A DNA stretch of 64,000 bases from a virus. Below are positions 30,740-40,893 of this stretch, piece after piece. The notes below the pieces were generated by a model. The model made no database searches, was not told the DNA's origin, and was given only the letters and a program-made list of their open reading frames with translations. Position 1 is the stretch's first letter, and every line of letters starts with the position of its first letter. A program made the position numbers and the translations under genes. The stretch covers positions 1 to 64,000 of the IMG/VR virus record IMGVR_UViG_3300043449_002675; one strand, written 5' to 3'.

Positions 30740-31072
30740 ATGGCTAATTTATTTACTTTTGCTGATTCATTGATTCCAACTGATTACGTTGTTACAACCA
30801 GCAGGTATGTAAACAGCGATGTTGGATTTTATGGTCCGCAAAATAAAATAACATTCAACATTTATCAGAGAAAACAATTTGCCGTGAGTGCCGATGATAG
30901 GTACATTCTTATTACGCCCGGTTACGAGTATAGACCCGATTTAGTTAGCCAGAAGGCTTATGGGCTGCCGGACTATTGGTGGATATTACTTCAAGCAAAC
31001 AATATAAATGATGTTTACCAATTTACAACTGGCAAAACCATAAGAATTCCGGCTGATATAACAAGTATTTAG
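30740..31072 (+). CDS. gp53-like baseplate wedge protein with LysM-type end
   Basis: A 110-residue protein starting after GAGGGA. YILITPGYEYRPDLVSQKAYG then PDYWWILLQANNINDVYQF and TGKTIRIP are the hallmarks of the T4 gp53/LysM-like wedge family (YGxPdYWWiil..NnI.dp..l..G..I.iP). It binds wedges together in the baseplate. In the expected order before the hub gene. Confidence 0.82.
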   Translation: MANLFTFADSLIPTDYVVTTSRYVNSDVGFYGPQNKITFNIYQRKQFAVSADDRYILITPGYEYRPDLVSQKAYGLPDYWWILLQANNINDVYQFTTGKTIRIPADITSI

Positions 31073-31079
31073 GTGAATT

Positions 31080-32699
31080 ATGGCTAGAGCAGGTAGAACA
31101 TGTTTATTACCGGGTGCAGCAAAACAATTTGCTTGTGGAATTATAGCAAAGCCCCTGATAAACAACTTTAATCAGGCTGTAAAAACTGGTTTTGTAAACA
31201 TTATCATGGTTAGCAAGCAAAATGGTGGTAAAAAAATTACAGTAGGAAATAAATCTTCTCCATTTTATCAAAATAGAACTTTTGTAAAAAACTTTCAGTT
31301 TGGCGGCAATAACAACGCTAGTGCATCGTTTACTCTATATGATGCATCTGGTAATGATATAGGAGTATTCTTAGACTCCCTTTACTTGGACAGTTGTACC
31401 GCTTCTAATAATACTGTTTTAGTGGAGTTTGGTTGGATTTTGCAGAATACCGATGGTTCTGTAACTAAGTACAGTACTGCTGATAAAACATATGCTCCTT
31501 ATGCACGTATAGATCCAAAAGCAAAACCAAATCCCGGCGGCTTATTGGGTTTTGTTGTAGGGAAAATACAAGTACAGCCTGACGCTGGTGGTGGATGGCT
31601 ATACACTGTAGAGTTGCAAACTTTGCTAGACAAAAGAAACAGAAGAAATAAACTTGCAACTCCTGCAGGAACAAACAATCATCCAGAGAATTTGAAATCT
31701 GCGTCTAAAAAAGCTCTCAGAAAGATTTGCCCAAAGAGCAAAAAGAATGCTGGCGCAGTAATATTTGCCAGAGAAGATAGTAGAGGACTTTTGTCTGAAT
31801 TTGGATTCCCAAATAATGAGGGTGGTTTTCAAGGACCAAGAAGCGTATGGGATCCTAATCGTTTAAGCTGTGTTGGTGCTGTCAGAAACTGGTTTAATGG
31901 ACAAAGAACTGACCGTGGGCTGGGCATGACGATTTATACTGATCCCAGTGTTGATACGCCAAATATTGTTGTTCTTGAATCTGATCCTAGTTGGTGCTTG
32001 AATCCCAGAGTAAAATATTGCCCACAAAAAAGTGGTCCAAAATATATTTATATCGTAAATGGTGGAGACTGCAGTCCTGTTTTGCAAGACGGATTTAGAC
32101 CTACGGTAACATATTTTGCAAATGCTAGACCGCAGGGCGGCGGTACTACGGGCATGTCTAGCAAAGCGGTGCAAGCCGAAGGCAGAAAGGTTAACCCGTG
32201 TCCGCAAAACGTCAATAATCAATTTGAAAATATAGAAGATAACGCCGAAGGCATACAAACCCTAGTAACAGTACCAAGTGCTGCTATGAATTATAGATTT
32301 CCAACAGATGCAGTAGAAAAACAAGCAGTGGCAATTAATGCAAATCTGATCGCTAACGCTGGTCGTATTATGACATCAAATATAGAGGCTGATTTAAAAA
32401 TACAGGGTAATCCAGAATATGTGAATATAGCAAGATGTCAAGGATTGCAGGTCGGCATAATATACATGAATATACCTCAAGTGTATGCTGGACAGCAGCC
32501 CGGAATTCAAGGGCCAGCCCAGCCAAACCAAACTGATTGGTTGGCGCAACCTTATGTAAATAATACTTTTAGTCGCTTAGACTATCTTATTCAAGGCGTA
32601 AGTCACAACATCGATGATGGTGGTGATTATACGACAACTTTAAGAGTTCAGGCAATTCCTGAGCAAGCAAAAAAGAACAAGAAAAAGAAAAACAATTAG
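31080..32699 (+). CDS. Baseplate hub protein (gp27-like)
   Basis: A 539-residue protein between the gp53-like and spike genes. The N-terminal half is beta-rich (FVKNFQFGGNNNASASFTLYDASGNDIGVFLDSL) with a segment that suggests a tube-like barrel, as in T4 gp27 or phage protein D. The C-terminus is QGVSHNIDDGGDYTTTLRVQAIPEQ, a hub-type ending, then a Lys-rich tail. Position and the ending support a hub role. It forms the channel through which tube and DNA pass. Confidence 0.65.
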   Translation: MARAGRTCLLPGAAKQFACGIIAKPLINNFNQAVKTGFVNIIMVSKQNGGKKITVGNKSSPFYQNRTFVKNFQFGGNNNASASFTLYDASGNDIGVFLDSLYLDSCTASNNTVLVEFGWILQNTDGSVTKYSTADKTYAPYARIDPKAKPNPGGLLGFVVGKIQVQPDAGGGWLYTVELQTLLDKRNRRNKLATPAGTNNHPENLKSASKKALRKICPKSKKNAGAVIFAREDSRGLLSEFGFPNNEGGFQGPRSVWDPNRLSCVGAVRNWFNGQRTDRGLGMTIYTDPSVDTPNIVVLESDPSWCLNPRVKYCPQKSGPKYIYIVNGGDCSPVLQDGFRPTVTYFANARPQGGGTTGMSSKAVQAEGRKVNPCPQNVNNQFENIEDNAEGIQTLVTVPSAAMNYRFPTDAVEKQAVAINANLIANAGRIMTSNIEADLKIQGNPEYVNIARCQGLQVGIIYMNIPQVYAGQQPGIQGPAQPNQTDWLAQPYVNNTFSRLDYLIQGVSHNIDDGGDYTTTLRVQAIPEQAKKNKKKKNN

Positions 32700-32706
32700 G
32701 TGAAAT

Positions 32707-34947
32707 ATGGCCGGAAATCCTTTTATGCCCCGTCAAGGTTATGCTATTGCAGATCAAGGCGATGATGATAGATTATTGAAACTTGAAGAGAAAATGTTTC
32801 GAGTCGAGGAATTCATAAATCTGGCAGAACAAACAAAAGATACACAAACTGATATTAATCAAGGCTCATATGGTGTGTTTCTTGGCTACTGTGTAGACAC
32901 ACTCGATATTTACAAACAAAATAGAATACGATTCTTTTGCCCTTTGTTTCATCGTCCTGACACACCTATAGGCAGCTTGCCATTTGCGCTGCCAATTACC
33001 AATTTTGGCGGCATTGATGATTGTGGTGGCAACTGGGTGCCTCCAGCAGGCTCTACTGTAGCTTTGGTTTTTGAAGGCGGAGACAGATTGAGCCCGTTTT
33101 ATCTAGGCACAACTTGGACAAGACTTAATGGAGGGTTGTTTCAAGGCGAATATTACAATATTCCCATGACAGAATATGATTTGTTGTACAAGGGGCAGAG
33201 AGGAGGCTATTTGTGTGGTCCTAATAATGGAACGCAAGTTCTGCCACCTTGGAATACTGAGAGCTATAACGGCTTTGACATCACCTCTGTATCTGATATA
33301 AACAATGCTCCCAATTTATTGCAGAAAATGACGTTCCCTAACATTTATGGATTCAAAACACCTCAAAAACACATGTTTAAGATGGTGGATGGAGATGCCA
33401 AGTGTAATCAAAAGTGGAAAAGAATAGAAATATTATCCGGATGTGGAAACTGGATGATCATGAAAGATGATCACTTACACTATTGTGGACAGTGGGCACA
33501 TCCAGTATGCGGTGCCGTTCCGGGAGATACTAGTTGTCAGGTTGGTATAGTAAATCCCCCTCCACAAACAGCCATAGATGCTAATGGCGTACTGGTTCCA
33601 GCCGAACCTGCCGGCGGATCAAATGTTTTTAGTTCGGAAGTTAGCGAAATAGAAGATGCATATGCGACTATAAATTTCTTCGGGGAAAAGAAAGAAAACC
33701 CGTCCGGATCTTCATTATGTGGCGGTAGAACGATTGGCGGGAATCCAGACTATCCGGGCAAAAATACACAGAGAGGTGCAAATCCTTTTTTCAAACAACA
33801 AAGTGAGTGCCGCCCATATCGTGGACCGCAAACACCACAAAATAACAAATGTGACTTACCACAGTCTGGCATTCAGTTATTAAGCATCTCTGGTCACACC
33901 TTTGTTATGGATGATTCTGTCGAAGCTCCTCAAGGTGGCATGGAGTGGCAAAGAAGTACGCAGCCTTTTGATTTCGGTTGCACAAACAAATATCTTGGAA
34001 GAACCTATTGGAAAAGCAGCACGGGACATCAAATAGTTTTAGATGACAGCGAATTAATGGGTTCTGCCAAAGAAACAAGAAGTATTAACAACGGCATTCA
34101 GTTGCTCACAGCTTTAGGAAATCAAATTTATCTTTCCGATTCATCTGCCGGCCCTACATGTCCAAGTTTGGCAACTGAGCAGCAGGGTATAAGCGTAAGA
34201 AGCACCAGCGGTCATAGATTGATCATGAGTGACAACAATAATGATCGCCAAATCCCTTGCAGGAAAGGATATGGCTATCCAAATCCGCAGAATAATGCCA
34301 AAAATGCTTACATCGAAATGCGTAGCGGTTATGGGCTAGCTTTGGAGATGTTCGATGGAGCAAGTCAAAAAGAGGCTAGTGACGATACTTACATGCGATT
34401 GCTGGCACCACAAACTGGCAATGATAGAGGTCCTCATTTTCTTCAATTCCAAGAAAGAAAGAGTCAAAATGGCTATGTTCTTTTGAGGGCAGGAGGAGAT
34501 TATAGGTTAGAAACCTTTGGCGGCGTGTCTGAAATTATCGGATTCAGCGACAGTCAAAATAGTGTTGGTAACAGAGTTACACAGATCAAAAACAACAGTT
34601 TTGAACTGGTAAATCAGACTCGCTATCAAAAAAATGCATTAAATCTAAACATAAGTGATACTAAATCTTTAATTTTGGCTGGAAAAGACTACGATCAAAA
34701 GCCTTCTAAAGAACAATTACAAGCTGAAGAGGATGCCAGAGCAGCCGGTTTGCCCGTTCCGCCAAGGGAAAAAGTCCCGAATGTATGCCCAGTTGTGGTT
34801 TTTGACGGTGCGAGAGGCTTATTGGTATGCAGCGATAGGGTTTTTGCTAGTGCGAGCCCTAATGCACCGCCTGCAAGCATATTCAATTTAACACCTTTGA
34901 CGCCTTATAAGAATATTGATGAGTTCAAAAAAGCTCTTAAGTCATAA
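32707..34947 (+). CDS. Baseplate spike protein with OB fold (gp5/VgrG-like)
   Basis: A 746-residue protein. Residues about 52-140 form an OB-fold: GVFLGYCVDTLDIYKQNRIRFF, then lysine-poor LPFALPITNFGGIDDCGGNWVPPAGSTVALVFEGGDRLSPFYLGTTW, matching gp5/VgrG proteins. The later half has repeated short strands of the type SGHTFVMDD, TGHQIVLDDSE, LGNQIYLSDS, SGHRLIMSDN, the signature of the spike beta-helix region. No lysozyme domain is evident between them. The C-terminal part is beta-rich with a Pro-rich loop. It punctures the outer membrane. Confidence 0.82.
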   Translation: MAGNPFMPRQGYAIADQGDDDRLLKLEEKMFRVEEFINLAEQTKDTQTDINQGSYGVFLGYCVDTLDIYKQNRIRFFCPLFHRPDTPIGSLPFALPITNFGGIDDCGGNWVPPAGSTVALVFEGGDRLSPFYLGTTWTRLNGGLFQGEYYNIPMTEYDLLYKGQRGGYLCGPNNGTQVLPPWNTESYNGFDITSVSDINNAPNLLQKMTFPNIYGFKTPQKHMFKMVDGDAKCNQKWKRIEILSGCGNWMIMKDDHLHYCGQWAHPVCGAVPGDTSCQVGIVNPPPQTAIDANGVLVPAEPAGGSNVFSSEVSEIEDAYATINFFGEKKENPSGSSLCGGRTIGGNPDYPGKNTQRGANPFFKQQSECRPYRGPQTPQNNKCDLPQSGIQLLSISGHTFVMDDSVEAPQGGMEWQRSTQPFDFGCTNKYLGRTYWKSSTGHQIVLDDSELMGSAKETRSINNGIQLLTALGNQIYLSDSSAGPTCPSLATEQQGISVRSTSGHRLIMSDNNNDRQIPCRKGYGYPNPQNNAKNAYIEMRSGYGLALEMFDGASQKEASDDTYMRLLAPQTGNDRGPHFLQFQERKSQNGYVLLRAGGDYRLETFGGVSEIIGFSDSQNSVGNRVTQIKNNSFELVNQTRYQKNALNLNISDTKSLILAGKDYDQKPSKEQLQAEEDARAAGLPVPPREKVPNVCPVVVFDGARGLLVCSDRVFASASPNAPPASIFNLTPLTPYKNIDEFKKALKS

Positions 34948-35020
34948 TGTTTCTGTGTAGACTATATAATTTATTAGTTGAAAAAACTATTAATAATATG
35001 TAGATTTCGCATGGAGAATC
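34948..35020. other. Short gap before the gp25 gene
   Basis: 73 bases, AT-rich, with TATATAATTTATTAG and a GGAGAATC ribosome site before the ATG at 35021. A promoter inside is possible but not clear. Confidence 0.4.
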
Positions 35021-35434
35021 ATGGAACTTTTAGGGTGCCCCTATCCAATTGTCAAAACTCCGCTAGGACTTTTGCCTACCGTTTATGACATTCAGGCTGT
35101 TAAGGCAGACCTAATGCAGCTTATTCTTACCAATCCCGGTGAGAGAGTTATGATGCCGGATTTCGGCACGCCATTAAGAAATCTGCTTTTTGAACAAAAT
35201 GATCCTACTATTTACGATAAAATTCGCAGTGTAATAATTGCTTCTGTAGCCCAATGGGAACCAAGAATTGTGGTTACGGAAGTAGAGGTGACTGACGAAA
35301 GCAACCAATCTGGCGCTATAGCCGAATTGAGCAATGCAAATACAAACAGTGTTTATGTGAAAATTAATTTTTACTTGCCAAACAAGATACAGGCATCAGA
35401 AAGATTGGTATTAAAACTACCAACAGGAGAATAA
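35021..35434 (+). CDS. Baseplate wedge protein gp25-like
   Basis: A 137-residue protein. LMQLILTNPGERVMMPDFGTPLRNLLFEQND is the diagnostic start of the gp25/GPW family, and VTEVEVTDESNQSG is in the second beta sheet. It initiates sheath assembly at the baseplate. Two bases before the baseplate J gene, in the order seen in many contractile tails. Confidence 0.92.
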   Translation: MELLGCPYPIVKTPLGLLPTVYDIQAVKADLMQLILTNPGERVMMPDFGTPLRNLLFEQNDPTIYDKIRSVIIASVAQWEPRIVVTEVEVTDESNQSGAIAELSNANTNSVYVKINFYLPNKIQASERLVLKLPTGE

Positions 35435-35435
35435 A

Positions 35436-37025
35436 ATGGCGGAACTTTGTCCTTTTGAAGTAGCACCGACAAAAATCACATCAAGCCCGAATCGTCCAAC
35501 ACCCGTTAGTTTAAACTATACGAACCAAGATTTTTGGTCGTTGAAAAATCGACTTGTCCAGTATTGCAGAGAAAATTTCGATCAGCAATTTAATGATTTT
35601 ATAGAATCTAGCTTGGCTATCATGCTTATAGAAAACTGGGCATTTATCGGAGATACTCTCAGCTTTAAAACAGACCAAGTGGCAAATGAAGTTTTTATTG
35701 ATACAGTGACAGAACTTGACAGTGCTTTCAGGTTGGCAAAACTAGTCGGATATCAACCAACGCCGCCAATAGCCGGTAAGAGCTTGTGGTCAGCAAAAAT
35801 AAATACTCCACAAGATATAAATCTCATTATACCAACACCTTTAGAAATCGACTTGGTTAACAACAATATTCCTCTAACGATAGAATTATTCCCAGCTGAT
35901 CAGTATGAAAGACCTTTGTTGGATCAGCCAATTATTATTCAGGCTGGTAATTTACAGAACACAAATATTGTAGGACTAGAGGGGCAGACCTATACGCAGT
36001 CATTCATAGGCACTGGGGAAATAAATCAAGTAGTAGTGCTTGAATTTGCGCCAGTGCTTTTGGGAAGCATTAGAGTTTACGTTGATGGACTTCAATGGAA
36101 ACAAGTTCAATTCTTTACGGAAAGTGCGCCATTACAAGAATATAGAATTGAATACAATAGCCAGTATCAGGTGTTCGTATATTTTGGGAATAATAGAGCT
36201 GGCTTAGTACCACCAGCTGGTGCCAATATAACTGTGGTTTATAGAGTTGGCGGAGGAACTATAGGAAATATAGTAAGCAACTTCGTAAATACTGACATTT
36301 TGATTCCTTTGGAAGGCAGGGCTTACTCTGTACCAGTAAACTTCAGCAATTACACAAGGGGCAAGTATGGATATGACGGCGACACAATTGAAGACATAAG
36401 AAGAAACCTTCCTGCTTGGACAAACGTGCAGAACAGAGCTGTAACTGGTTCGGATTACAAGAACTTAGTAGATATTTTCACAACTGCCTATAACGGTAAA
36501 ACAGGAAAAGGGTTGGCCGCTTTAAGGCATAGTGGTTGCAGTGCGAATCTTATAATATTATATGTTTTGGTATCTGAGGGATTGGATGGTCTTGCGCCTC
36601 CTAGTTCACAATTCAAGGCTGAATTACAAGAATATATCGATGCGAAAAAAATGTTAACTGACAGCATTGCTATACAAGACGGCGGGGTTCTTTACACTCA
36701 AATCAACATCGATGTATTTATGACACCTCAATATCAGCCATTTGAGGAAGAAGTTACCGCTGCCATTTTGCGAAACTTGGCAGTATTCTTTAATGTTAAA
36801 AACTGGGATTATGGACAAGCTTTGAGAACGATTGATGTGTTGAAGGCCTTGGCAAATATTAGTCAGCCTTACAAATATGACATACAATTTGTCGTTGAAC
36901 CAGAAAATTTGACTAGCCCACTGCTTCCAAACAACCCGAACCTAACTAATCCTGTAGAGGTAGTGCCTAGGTTTTTTGAAATTATCAGACCAAGTAATAT
37001 TGTTTTGAATTACATTTACGAATAA
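35436..37025 (+). CDS. Baseplate wedge protein gp6/baseplate J-like
   Basis: A 529-residue protein. The N-terminus ENFDQQFNDFIESSLAIMLIENWAFIGDTL and the middle AVTGSDYKNLVDIFTTAYNGKTGKGLAALRH are typical of baseplate J/gp6. The C-terminus contains GGVLYTQINIDVFM and a WDYGQALRTIDVLKAL segment. It forms the wedge core and links to gp25 and gp7-like proteins. Next to those genes here. Confidence 0.88.
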   Translation: MAELCPFEVAPTKITSSPNRPTPVSLNYTNQDFWSLKNRLVQYCRENFDQQFNDFIESSLAIMLIENWAFIGDTLSFKTDQVANEVFIDTVTELDSAFRLAKLVGYQPTPPIAGKSLWSAKINTPQDINLIIPTPLEIDLVNNNIPLTIELFPADQYERPLLDQPIIIQAGNLQNTNIVGLEGQTYTQSFIGTGEINQVVVLEFAPVLLGSIRVYVDGLQWKQVQFFTESAPLQEYRIEYNSQYQVFVYFGNNRAGLVPPAGANITVVYRVGGGTIGNIVSNFVNTDILIPLEGRAYSVPVNFSNYTRGKYGYDGDTIEDIRRNLPAWTNVQNRAVTGSDYKNLVDIFTTAYNGKTGKGLAALRHSGCSANLIILYVLVSEGLDGLAPPSSQFKAELQEYIDAKKMLTDSIAIQDGGVLYTQINIDVFMTPQYQPFEEEVTAAILRNLAVFFNVKNWDYGQALRTIDVLKALANISQPYKYDIQFVVEPENLTSPLLPNNPNLTNPVEVVPRFFEIIRPSNIVLNYIYE

Positions 37026-37034
37026 TGGTGAGAA

Positions 37035-40000
37035 ATGCCGCTGAAACCGTACAATCAGAATCCTAAAACATCAGATAATATTCTGTTTGATCTTTATACT
37101 CCCATGTCAAATGGCTGCTTTACTCAACAGCCATCAACTTTTGATTCAATAAAGATTTTCTTTATTGCTAGAAGTCCGGTTTTGAATAATGAATTTGAAA
37201 ATCAACAAATTACTTACAAAGAAGATTTGCAAAGAGCTGTGTATGAAGTTACTGAGCAATATTGCACAGAAACTGATGAGTTGAGAAAACAAAGACTGGC
37301 TCTTTTACAACAAAGTCTGGAGACAGATTTGGCCACAAATGCTTTGACTCCCACAACCGGAACTAATGTCGAACCGGGAGCAAACACAAATACAACATAT
37401 TACTACGAAGCCCAAATGGTATTTTGTGCCGGTGTTGCTTGCGATAATGGAGCAGGTCCATTGTGGATACAGGGAGAAGATAATAGTACATCTATAGTGC
37501 AGAGGGTGGCTACTGATAAAGAATTAGGTAATGGACATTTTGCATTTATATGGGAGCCCGGTCCAATTAAGGAAGGTGATTATTACATTTGTTACGGCTA
37601 CACCATGCAGACATCTGCGTATTTATACAAATCCGAGGCTAAGTTTTTGCACTTTTACATCGGAGCGGCAATTCAAAATGAAGTAGCCATACCGACCCAC
37701 GCCGTTCCTCCTGAAAAATATTTCACTCTTCTTAATGCATATCTTCCCCGAATGTATTTTGAAAAATATGCAGTGAACGACGATAGCATGCTTACCTTGG
37801 AAGCTTTAAATAAATCAGTAGGAAAGGCATTTACAGACCTAGACAACCAAGTTTCCAGAATTATTGATATATTAGACGCAAATGTAACACCAGAACCATA
37901 CTTGCCGCTTTTGGCACAAATGTTTGCCTTAAAGCTTAGAAGTTTGGATATTACAAGATGGAGAGGGCAAATTATAACAGCTGTCCCTCAATTTAAGAAA
38001 AAAGGAACGCTAGAATCTCTGACACAGGCGTTAGATCAAGCAGGCATGCAATTGCTTCAGTACAAACAATATTGGCAAATAGCGTGGCCCCAAGTTTACA
38101 CTCAAACCTTGAAATTTGAAAACGATTATGAATTTATTCTCGATAAGTACACAGACAATACACTGTTCTATGAATTTGCAAGCCTTTATGAACTACAACT
38201 TGCCCATGTCGGCACTACTGTTTGGACCAGCACAAATATTGCCGCAATATCTTTTTCTCAAAATACTAAAGGCGAAACAGTTTTAACATGGGATCCAACT
38301 ATTACGCAGCTTAAAGGTGGCGATCAGATATTGATTACATACGTTACTGAAACCATGACTGGCACGCAAGTAGATTTATATCAATACTGGAAAGACTTCT
38401 TTGTTCGTCAGGATATCAGAGTGCAGAATCCAGACGGTTACTTCTTAATTACACCCGAAATGCAGCCGGCTAATTGGAACATGAGACTGATGCCAAAGGA
38501 TGATCCTTTGTTCTCTGTGTTTATTCCAATTATGAATCCTTTTTATGATCCAGTGATTTTCGGCATGCTTAGAACGGACTTTCCATATAGCGAAAATGTC
38601 TATAACATGGAAGAATATAATGGCAGCCTTCGTCCAACCACCGATCCTGCTAATATGGCAGCTGATTATCTAGAAGGCTGTAGCGGTACACTAAGTGCCG
38701 ATTATGGTCTTGCCGTAAAGATACAAAACCTCTCAGATTTTAGGATTTCGGAATGCCTTGGAATAATTAGAGAGTATACTCCTTACCATGCCATATTAAG
38801 AACTTTAGAGGTTGTTGGGCAAATACAAGATTTCATGTTGCCACCAGTGGAAACAATAGAGTGGTTAATACAAATTACTTTTAATGACTTCTTGATTGCA
38901 GGGGATGCTCAATATGCTTTCAATAGAAAATCAATCTTATATAATTACACTCCGGAAGTGTATACTTACACTGATGGGCATGGCAAACTAGCATTTTACA
39001 GAACAGATTTTGCCACCGAAAACACTACACCAGCTGCTCAAGGCACACTTACGGTTTATAACAAGTCCATGGTGTTACAAGCTCAAAGTAATATAAGAAA
39101 TTTAAACAGCTATAACGTCACAAAAAATAGTTGTTATCTTGAAATCTTGGATGGAAATTATGCTGGGGCATATACAAACATAATAGAATCTATAAATGAC
39201 TTTTCACTTACAATTGAAGGCCCTGCGGCTGCAGCTTTTGCCGGAATGGCTCCCATAACACAAAATTACACATTTGGATGGCGATTTTCAAACATTTTAG
39301 ATAACGGACCATACACCATATCAAACGCATATCAGTTCACCATTTCTGATAGCTCAATTAACTACAGCGATTACAATATAAAAACTGTTGCACTAGATGG
39401 AACTGGTTGTTACCAAGTTAAAATTGGCGCAGCTTATTACAACATATTGTTGATCAATAACAATTCTTTGTATTTAGAAAATCAGAGTGGCAGCCCATTG
39501 CCAGCAACTGATTCTACCGGATTAAATTATGAGGTATACAATCCAAGTGGCATGCAGCTTATTTTTGAGTCTACTACTGGCGACTTTAAAGTATGCAAGC
39601 TGGCAAAGGTTACTAGCACAGCTGGTACACCATTCAGCATGACCAATATGTGTATAGTTGTTCCAAATCCTGAAATTTATTTTTCACCGGATGCCGGAAC
39701 TAATTTTTATAAGTTCTATTCTATTGACGTAAATGATCCTAATTCGTTTTACATTTTGGACTACACGATTGGTTTAACACCTTCATCTGTGACTGGCACT
39801 GTGTACAACAGATTATTTGAAACCATGGGTTCATTTAATTTCGTTGGAATGGTCGCTTCATACGGTTCATGGCCTCTATTTGCAGATCCAGATGTTGCCG
39901 TATTGCAAAACAGCAATTTCCCATCTCAGTATATTCTAACTTTAGATCCTGCTGGTGCTAATCCATATAGCTACAGAATTGGTGTGGACTTTACAACAAA

Positions 40001-40352
40001 CCCGCCGTTATTGATTGATATATTTGGATATTTTATATTTGCTGGTACTCCTGATACCAATGTTGCTGGAGAAACTTTTACATTTGAACTAAATAAATTT
40101 AATCTTATAGAGGAGCCGGGCATAGTGCCTATTATGAATGGTCAAACACTCTATTATGTAAACAGAGCTGGGCAATCTGTGTGGGATTCACAAACTACTG
40201 GGGCTGGTGGATTTATGATGGCTATGAACAAAATGTCGAGTGAAAATCAATCAGCCGGTCATCCTAGCGATGTAATAATGGCGCAGGAAGGCATTTCATT
40301 TGTTGTGCAGACAAAAGATGGCGAAGTCAAACAAAGCGGAGAAATAAAATGA
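37035..40352 (+). CDS. Baseplate wedge protein, tail protein I/gp7-like
   Basis: A 1105-residue protein. Residues about 235-360 match tail protein I: LLNAYLPRMYFEKYAVNDD..., then PEPYLPLLAQMFALKLRSLDITRWRGQIITAVPQFKKKGTLESLTQALDQAG. N-terminal 200 residues form an additional beta domain. The long C-terminus (about 600-1105) is beta-rich, as in wedge proteins that bear fibre attachment sites. It overlaps the next gene by 4 bases. Part of the gp25-gp6-gp7 wedge set. Confidence 0.78.
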   Translation: MPLKPYNQNPKTSDNILFDLYTPMSNGCFTQQPSTFDSIKIFFIARSPVLNNEFENQQITYKEDLQRAVYEVTEQYCTETDELRKQRLALLQQSLETDLATNALTPTTGTNVEPGANTNTTYYYEAQMVFCAGVACDNGAGPLWIQGEDNSTSIVQRVATDKELGNGHFAFIWEPGPIKEGDYYICYGYTMQTSAYLYKSEAKFLHFYIGAAIQNEVAIPTHAVPPEKYFTLLNAYLPRMYFEKYAVNDDSMLTLEALNKSVGKAFTDLDNQVSRIIDILDANVTPEPYLPLLAQMFALKLRSLDITRWRGQIITAVPQFKKKGTLESLTQALDQAGMQLLQYKQYWQIAWPQVYTQTLKFENDYEFILDKYTDNTLFYEFASLYELQLAHVGTTVWTSTNIAAISFSQNTKGETVLTWDPTITQLKGGDQILITYVTETMTGTQVDLYQYWKDFFVRQDIRVQNPDGYFLITPEMQPANWNMRLMPKDDPLFSVFIPIMNPFYDPVIFGMLRTDFPYSENVYNMEEYNGSLRPTTDPANMAADYLEGCSGTLSADYGLAVKIQNLSDFRISECLGIIREYTPYHAILRTLEVVGQIQDFMLPPVETIEWLIQITFNDFLIAGDAQYAFNRKSILYNYTPEVYTYTDGHGKLAFYRTDFATENTTPAAQGTLTVYNKSMVLQAQSNIRNLNSYNVTKNSCYLEILDGNYAGAYTNIIESINDFSLTIEGPAAAAFAGMAPITQNYTFGWRFSNILDNGPYTISNAYQFTISDSSINYSDYNIKTVALDGTGCYQVKIGAAYYNILLINNNSLYLENQSGSPLPATDSTGLNYEVYNPSGMQLIFESTTGDFKVCKLAKVTSTAGTPFSMTNMCIVVPNPEIYFSPDAGTNFYKFYSIDVNDPNSFYILDYTIGLTPSSVTGTVYNRLFETMGSFNFVGMVASYGSWPLFADPDVAVLQNSNFPSQYILTLDPAGANPYSYRIGVDFTTNPPLLIDIFGYFIFAGTPDTNVAGETFTFELNKFNLIEEPGIVPIMNGQTLYYVNRAGQSVWDSQTTGAGGFMMAMNKMSSENQSAGHPSDVIMAQEGISFVVQTKDGEVKQSGEIK

Positions 40353-40867
40353 TTTCAGAAAGTCAAGTAAAAACTGTTGGGCATGTTTTTTGTGATATTG
40401 AGTACAAAAACGGCAAAAAGATTGAGATGAATTTTGCTAATACCGTTTTGATTGGCGGCAGAGAAGCATTGGCACAGGTATTAACTAATACTTTAGGCAC
40501 CTGTCCAAGTGTCAACACTAGTACTTCTACAGATCTTGTGCCAAGTTTATACATAAGCAATATGCTTTTCGGCAATAATGGAGTTGAAACAATAAGCAAT
40601 ACTCCCAAGGTAGTGAGTCCGGCTAGAACTTCTTTATTTGGCACGCCTGTAATTATCAAGCCAGTAAATAGCTACACCAATCAGACAATAACTACTCAGG
40701 CTATTTTCACTACAACCCTGCTATTTGGCGATGCAGTTGGCATTTATTTGAGTGAAATGGCTTTGCAACTAAGCAATGGTGTGTTGTATAGCATGGTAAC
40801 TTTCCCGCCTATTTATAAATCTGCCGAAACACAGATTACGTTTAATTGGACGTTGAATTTTGTTTAA
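40349..40867 (+). CDS. Baseplate/fibre-associated protein
   Basis: A 172-residue protein with a beta-strand pattern; VGIYLSEMALQLSNGVLYSMVTFPPIYKSAETQITFNWTLNF at its end is a typical ending of small phage tail accessory proteins. Overlaps the wedge gene by 4 bases, hence co-translated. Likely at the fibre-baseplate boundary. Confidence 0.6.
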   Translation: MISESQVKTVGHVFCDIEYKNGKKIEMNFANTVLIGGREALAQVLTNTLGTCPSVNTSTSTDLVPSLYISNMLFGNNGVETISNTPKVVSPARTSLFGTPVIIKPVNSYTNQTITTQAIFTTTLLFGDAVGIYLSEMALQLSNGVLYSMVTFPPIYKSAETQITFNWTLNFV

Positions 40868-40881
40868 AAATATTTGAGGAA

Positions 40882-40889
40882 CATAAATA
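40882..40889 (+). promoter_or_regulatory. CATAAATA box four bases from a start codon
   Basis: CATAAATA then AGGT then the ATG at 40894. It may mark a late promoter inside the tail operon; AAGG lies next to it as a possible weak ribosome site. Confidence 0.4.
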
Positions 40890-40893
40890 AGGT